Assembly: GCF_040947875.1 (NCBI RefSeq)
Contig: NZ_JBFRXN010000002.1
Coordinates: 496,001-560,000 of the forward strand
Reading direction: 5' to 3'
DNA length: 64,000 nt
Source of the DNA: Pseudomonas sp. MYb118
Lineage (GTDB): Bacteria; Pseudomonadota; Gammaproteobacteria; Pseudomonadales; Pseudomonadaceae
Part shown: positions 59,779-64,000 of the stretch, in pieces
Numbering within the stretch: the stretch's first letter is position 1
Layout of the letters: each line of letters opens with the position of its first letter
Program-made: the position numbers and the translations under genes
The notes under the pieces: model-generated
The model's input: only the letters and a program-made list of their open reading frames with translations
What the model was told of the DNA's origin: nothing
The model's database searches: none

Positions 59779-60633
59779 TTACTTGATCAGGCCAACCCGC
59801 GAAAAGTTCGGCAGGTGGCTGAGTTTGGGTTCCGGCCAGCTCATCCAGACGGCGAAGGCCTTGCCGACGATGTTCTTGTCGGGAACCATGCCCAGCAGGT
59901 CCTTGGGAATGGTCGGGTCATCCCAGTACCGGCTGTCGTTGGAGTTGTCGCGGTTGTCGCCCATCATGAAGTAGTGCCCGGCAGGCACGGTCCAGGTATG
60001 GTCGGGCGCTGCGCGATAACGGCTCATTTCCTTGCGGATCAGGTGCTCGGCGACGCCGAGTTTTTCCTTGTACAGCTCGGCACTGCCCAGCGTACCCGGC
60101 TCGGAGCCGACCAACTGCTCGGCGATCGACTCGCCATTGACGAACAGGCGCTTGTCGGCGGTGTAACGAACCTGATCACCCGGCAGGCCAACCACACGCT
60201 TGATGTAGTTGACGTTCGGGTCGCTTGGGTAGCGGAACACCATCACATCGCCGCGCTGCGGATCACCGACTTCGATGACTTTCTTGTCGATCACCGGCAA
60301 GCGAATCCCGTAGGAAAACTTGTTCACCAGGATGAAGTCGCCCACGTCCAGGGTCGGTTTCATCGAGCCGGACGGGATCTGGAACGGTTCCACCAGGAAC
60401 GAACGCAGCACCAGTACGATGAACAGCACCGGGAAGAACGACTTGCCGTACTCGACCAGCAGCGGCTCCTTGTTCAGTTTCTCGACCACCATCCCGTCAG
60501 GCTGGCTGACGCTGCCCTGATAGGAGGCGATGGCGGCACGCCGACGCGGCGCCAGGAAAACCAGATCGAGCAACGCCAGAAGGCCGCAGACGAAAACAGC
60601 GATGACCAGCAACAGCGGGAAATTTAGCGACAT
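59779..60633 (-). CDS. lepB: Signal peptidase I
   Basis: The 284-residue enzyme has an N-terminal membrane helix, a basic cytoplasmic loop and a second helix, then the periplasmic domain with Ser in IPSGSMKPTL, Lys in YIKRVVGLPGD and the MMGDNRDNSNDSRYWD box. It cleaves signal peptides of exported proteins. It begins five bases after the lepA stop. Confidence 0.97.
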   Translation of the reverse strand: MSLNFPLLLVIAVFVCGLLALLDLVFLAPRRRAAIASYQGSVSQPDGMVVEKLNKEPLLVEYGKSFFPVLFIVLVLRSFLVEPFQIPSGSMKPTLDVGDFILVNKFSYGIRLPVIDKKVIEVGDPQRGDVMVFRYPSDPNVNYIKRVVGLPGDQVRYTADKRLFVNGESIAEQLVGSEPGTLGSAELYKEKLGVAEHLIRKEMSRYRAAPDHTWTVPAGHYFMMGDNRDNSNDSRYWDDPTIPKDLLGMVPDKNIVGKAFAVWMSWPEPKLSHLPNFSRVGLIK

Positions 60634-60638
60634 AGGAC

Positions 60639-62438
60639 CTAACTATCCAACCTGAGCACGGCGAGGAAGGCGTCTTGTGGAATTTCCACGTTGCCGACCT
60701 GTTTCATGCGTTTCTTACCGGCCTTTTGCTTTTCAAGCAGCTTTTTCTTACGGCTTACGTCACCGCCGTAGCATTTGGCCAATACGTTCTTTCTGAGTGC
60801 CTTGACGGTTGTCCGCGCCACGATCTGGCCACCAATGGCCGCCTGGATCGCCACGTCGAACATCTGCCGCGGAATCAGTTCCTTCATCTTCTCGGTCAAC
60901 TGGCGACCTTTGTAGTGCGCGTTGTCCTTGTGCACGATCAGCGCCAGGGCATCGACCTTGTCGCCGTTGATCAGCACGTCCAGCTTCACCAGATTAGCCG
61001 ATTGGTAACGATCGAAATGGTAGTCCAGCGAAGCATAGCCGCGGCTGGTGGATTTCAGGCGGTCGAAGAAGTCCAGGACCACTTCGTTCATCGGCAAATC
61101 GTAGGTCACTTGCACCTGGTTACCGAGGAACAGCATGTCGTGCTGCACGCCACGCTTCTCGATGCACAGGGTAATGACGTTGCCCAGGTGTTCCTGCGGC
61201 ACAAGAATGTTGGCCCGCACGATCGGCTCGCGCATGTCGTCGATGGCCGACAGATCCGGCAGTTTCGACGGGTTATCGACGTAGATCGTCTCACCGGTCT
61301 TGAGCAGCAGCTCGAAGATTACCGTCGGTGCGGTGGTGATCAGGTCCAGGTCGTACTCGCGCTCCAGGCGCTCCTGGATGATTTCCATGTGCAGCATGCC
61401 GAGGAAGCCGCAACGGAAGCCGAAGCCCAGTGCGTCGGAGCTTTCCGGCGTGTATTGCAGCGACGAGTCGTTCAGGGTGAGCTTTTGCAGCGCATCGCGG
61501 AAGTCTTCGAAGTCGTCGGAGCTGACCGGGAACAGGCCGGCGTAGACCTGCGGCTGAATGCGCTTGAAGCCTGGCAGCACGTCGACATCGGGGGTGGAGC
61601 TCAAGGTCAGGGTATCGCCCACTGGCGCACCGTGAATGTCCTTGATACCGGCGATGATGAAGCCCACTTCACCGGCTTTCAGATCGGTGGTGGCGGTGTG
61701 TTTCGGGTTGAATACACCGACGCTGTCCACCAGGTGAACCTTGCCGGTGGACTTGACGAGGATCTTGTCACCCTTCTTCACGCGGCCATGGCGCACGCGC
61801 ACCAGGGACACGACGCCCAGGTAGTTGTCGAACCAGGAGTCGATGATCAACGCTTGCAGCGGATCTTCGACGTTGCCGGTCGGCGCCGGAATGGTGGTCA
61901 CCAGGCGTTCGAGCACCTCGTTGACGCCCAGGCCGGTCTTGGCGCTGCAGGTGACCGCATCGGTGGCATCAATGCCGATGATTTTCTCGATTTCTTCCTT
62001 GACCCGCTCAGGCTCGGCCTGTGGCAGGTCGATCTTGTTCAGCACGGGCATGACTTCCAGGCCCTGCTCGATCGCCGTGTAGCAGTTGGCAACCGATTGT
62101 GCTTCCACGCCCTGGCCGGCATCGACCACCAGCAGCGCACCTTCACAGGCCGCCAGCGAGCGGCTGACTTCATAGGTGAAGTCAACGTGGCCGGGGGTGT
62201 CAATGAAGTTCAGCTGGTAGGTGATACCGTCCTGAGCCTTGTAGTACAGGGTAACGCTGTGCGCTTTGATGGTGATCCCGCGCTCACGTTCGAGATCCAT
62301 GGAGTCCAGTACCTGGGCTTCCATTTCACGCTCGGCCAGGCCGCCGCAAATCTGGATGAAGCGATCGGCCAGCGTCGACTTGCCATGGTCAATGTGGGCG
62401 ATGATGGAGAAATTGCGGATATGACTCAAATCACTCAC
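60639..62438 (-). CDS. lepA: Elongation factor 4 (LepA)
   Basis: The 599-residue GTPase has [20 protein letters not shown] and NKIDLP and the LepA-specific C-terminal domain. It acts on ribosomes in initiation or back-translocation. The start ATG 62438 lies about 52 bases after a possible promoter. In many pseudomonads it follows mucD; here it follows lptG. Confidence 0.97.
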   Translation of the reverse strand: MSDLSHIRNFSIIAHIDHGKSTLADRFIQICGGLAEREMEAQVLDSMDLERERGITIKAHSVTLYYKAQDGITYQLNFIDTPGHVDFTYEVSRSLAACEGALLVVDAGQGVEAQSVANCYTAIEQGLEVMPVLNKIDLPQAEPERVKEEIEKIIGIDATDAVTCSAKTGLGVNEVLERLVTTIPAPTGNVEDPLQALIIDSWFDNYLGVVSLVRVRHGRVKKGDKILVKSTGKVHLVDSVGVFNPKHTATTDLKAGEVGFIIAGIKDIHGAPVGDTLTLSSTPDVDVLPGFKRIQPQVYAGLFPVSSDDFEDFRDALQKLTLNDSSLQYTPESSDALGFGFRCGFLGMLHMEIIQERLEREYDLDLITTAPTVIFELLLKTGETIYVDNPSKLPDLSAIDDMREPIVRANILVPQEHLGNVITLCIEKRGVQHDMLFLGNQVQVTYDLPMNEVVLDFFDRLKSTSRGYASLDYHFDRYQSANLVKLDVLINGDKVDALALIVHKDNAHYKGRQLTEKMKELIPRQMFDVAIQAAIGGQIVARTTVKALRKNVLAKCYGGDVSRKKKLLEKQKAGKKRMKQVGNVEIPQDAFLAVLRLDS

Positions 62439-62490
62439 GGGTCAACACTCAAAAAGGCTGCAGGCATAGCCCGCCGAAAAATAGCCGGGA

Positions 62491-62520
62491 ATTGTACCTG
62501 ATCCTCGGCGCCAGCGTCAC
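62491..62520 (-). promoter_or_regulatory. Possible sigma-70 promoter of lepA
   Basis: On the minus strand GTGACG (62520-62515) and TACAAT (62496-62491) are 18 bases apart, just after the lptG terminator and about 52 bases before lepA. Confidence 0.5.
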
Positions 62521-62544
62521 GTTCGCAGGTCAGACGGCACCTAC

Positions 62545-62578
62545 AAAAACGCCCCGATCTGGCGACAGGGGCGTTTTG
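62545..62578. terminator. Bidirectional Rho-independent terminator
   Basis: AAAACGCCCC and GGGGCGTTTT form a perfect ten-base stem 30 bases after the lptG stop. It separates lptFG from the lepA operon. Confidence 0.93.
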
Positions 62579-62608
62579 CTCGGTTCCGCAGGCCGTAAAC
62601 GGCCGGTC

Positions 62609-63670
62609 TCAACCGGCTCGGCGCAGCAACCAGAAGCCGGCCAGGGCGCAGACACCCGCCGGCACCAGCACGGCAAACAGCGGCGAGAAGCCGAACACCA
62701 GGCTCGAAGGCCCCAGCAGATCCTGGACAATCCGGAAGGTAAAGCCCACCAGTACGCCGGTAAACACCCGCTGACCGAGGGTCACCGAGCGCAACGGGCC
62801 GAAGATGAAGGAAATGGCCATCAATACCAGCGCGGCGGTGACCAGCGGCTGCAACACTTTGACCCAAAATGCCAGCCAGTAGCGGCCATTGCTCAGGCCC
62901 TGGTCCGCGAGGTAATGGATATAACCCCACAAACCGGTGATCGACAGCGACTCGGGTGCCATCACCACGGTACTCAGCAACTGCGGGCTCAGGGCGACGT
63001 TCCAGCGCTCGACCGGGGTGTTCACCACTTCCGTGCTGCGCTCATGGAACAGCGTGGTGGTGACGTCACTGAGTTGCCAGTGGTCCGTGTCGAATTCGGC
63101 ACGCTTGGAAAAGCTCGCCGACAGCATATGGCGCTCTTTGTCGAAGTGGTAACGGGTCACGCCGTACAGAACACCGTTGGGTTGCACGGAGTTGACGTGA
63201 ATGAACTCGTCACCCTGACGGTGCCACAGACCGTGCTTGGCGCTTTGCGCGTCGCCGCTGCCCTGGGCCAGCGAGCGGTTGGCCTGGGCCGTGCTTTCCG
63301 TGGCCGGGGCCACGTACTCGCCAATCAGCAGCCCGACCAGCATCAGAATCAGCATCGGCTTCATGACCGCCCAGACGATCCGGCCGATCGACACGCCGGC
63401 AGCGCGCATGATGGTCAGTTCGCTGTTGCTGGCCAGGCTGCCGAGGCCGATCAGGCAACCGATCAGCGCCGCCATTGGCAGCATGTCGTACAAACGACGC
63501 GGAGCGGTCAGCAGGACATAGCTGAGGATATCGAGCAGCGTGTAGGTGTCGCTGGCATCGCCCATTTCATCAATGAAGGCAAACAATGTAGCGAGGCCGA
63601 GAATGATCCCCAGCACGGCGAGGATCGCCATGAACACGCTGCTGCCGATGTAGCGGTCGAGCTTAACCAC
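62609..63670 (-). CDS. lptG: LPS export ABC permease LptG
   Basis: The 353-residue inner-membrane permease of the LptB2FG complex extracts lipopolysaccharide from the inner membrane. Six helices and a periplasmic beta-jellyroll domain are expected; LDRYIGSSVFMAILAVLGI starts the first helix. The start is a GTG with GGAGGT five bases upstream, and it overlaps the lptF stop by eight bases. Confidence 0.94.
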   Translation of the reverse strand: MVKLDRYIGSSVFMAILAVLGIILGLATLFAFIDEMGDASDTYTLLDILSYVLLTAPRRLYDMLPMAALIGCLIGLGSLASNSELTIMRAAGVSIGRIVWAVMKPMLILMLVGLLIGEYVAPATESTAQANRSLAQGSGDAQSAKHGLWHRQGDEFIHVNSVQPNGVLYGVTRYHFDKERHMLSASFSKRAEFDTDHWQLSDVTTTLFHERSTEVVNTPVERWNVALSPQLLSTVVMAPESLSITGLWGYIHYLADQGLSNGRYWLAFWVKVLQPLVTAALVLMAISFIFGPLRSVTLGQRVFTGVLVGFTFRIVQDLLGPSSLVFGFSPLFAVLVPAGVCALAGFWLLRRAG

Positions 63671-64000
63671 GGGCCACCTCCAGCGCGCTGCGACGGCTTG
63701 CCATCTTCAAGCGCAGGGGTTCCCAGTACAGCAGGCCCAGACCAATGACCAGGAATATCCCGTGAACCCACCACAACCCCAGCGCAGGCGGGATCTTGCC
63801 CTTTTCAAGGGCGCCGCGAGCGGCAATCAGGATGGTCAGGTAAGCCATATAAAGAAGAATCGCCGGCAGCAGTTTGAGGAAACGGCCCTGACGCGGGTTC
63901 ACCCGCGACAGCGGCACCGCCATCAGGGTCACGATGAACACCAGCAACGGCAGGGACAGGCGCCATTGCAGCTCGGTGCGCGAACGGATGTCGTCGCTGC
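63663..64000 (-). CDS. lptF: LPS export ABC permease LptF, C-terminal part
   Basis: The gene is cut by the window end. The visible 112 codons encode the C-terminal end: the segment RTELQWRLSLPLLVFIVTLM, then LSRVNPRQGRFLKLLPAILL, typical of LptF. It overlaps lptG by eight bases, so the two permease subunits are co-translated. Confidence 0.9.
   Translation of the reverse strand, partial: SDDIRSRTELQWRLSLPLLVFIVTLMAVPLSRVNPRQGRFLKLLPAILLYMAYLTILIAARGALEKGKIPPALGLWWVHGIFLVIGLGLLYWEPLRLKMASRRSALEVARG

Noticed and set aside
60675..62501. A 608-codon open frame opposite lepA, and similar ones opposite the permease (13834-15570) and ffh (35064-36479)
   Set aside because: All mirror well-recognised genes and have no own motif or ribosome site.

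Overview
The window is a piece of a Pseudomonas chromosome, most likely from the P. fluorescens lineage. Three things point there. The protein sequences are typical of fluorescent pseudomonads. Gene order from recJ to mltF matches, from memory, the PA3725-PA3764 block of P. aeruginosa. At least 18 intergenic spaces carry Pseudomonas REP elements (core GAGCGAGCTTGCTCGCGAT and close variants), mostly as inverted pairs. I found no rRNA or tRNA gene, insertion sequence, prophage or CRISPR array.

Layout. 1-2748: the end of a DctB-type sensor kinase, then dctD and a GlpM-like membrane gene in one overlapping plus-strand run. 2884-6412: on the minus strand, a two-gene lipoprotein operon of unknown function, an FrnE-type DsbA-family protein and an exported alpha/beta hydrolase. 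6621-11870: an orphan 1749-residue protein of the dermonecrotic-toxin-like (DUF6543-type) class. 12086-22367: an assorted region with metR, a LysE exporter, a Nudix gene, a permease/amidase/LuxR/FMN glutamate-synthase-like cluster, GtrA, OpgC and an Old Yellow Enzyme. 22662-44984: the conserved block (recJ, yaeQ, CoA transferase, thrC-hom, dsbC, xerD, rpsP-rimM-trmD-rplS, ffh, a CcsA-like gene, a DUF21/CBS gene, an MFS transporter, purT, gamma-carbonic anhydrase, two Nudix genes and an L,D-transpeptidase). 45198-49913: a 1571-residue protein that I resolve into seven divergent tandem modules of about 215 residues. 50209-56156: yqfO-like gene, purL and mltF. 56393-62438: pdxJ, recO, era, rnc, lepB and lepA, transcribed leftwards from lepA. 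62609-64000: lptG and the 3' part of lptF.

The most unusual content is the two giant accessory genes. Both lack a signal peptide, have no obvious immunity or secretion partner, and are bordered by REP elements inside otherwise ordinary sequence. A nearly identical 13-base motif lies 72-76 bases before each start codon. Other points are a strong candidate small RNA with three hairpins on the minus strand at about 27246-27355, a multi-stem structured element between rpsP and ffh, two genes whose stop codon lies inside a REP element, a non-canonical NAFTGA loop in DctD, and the placement of the lepA operon directly after lptG.

Housekeeping logic: the thrC-hom pair makes threonine from aspartate semialdehyde; rpsP-rimM-trmD-rplS and ffh serve ribosome maturation, tRNA methylation and protein targeting; purL and purT are two steps of purine synthesis; lepA-lepB-rnc-era-recO-pdxJ covers translation, signal-peptide cleavage, RNA processing, repair and vitamin B6; lptFG drives lipopolysaccharide export.
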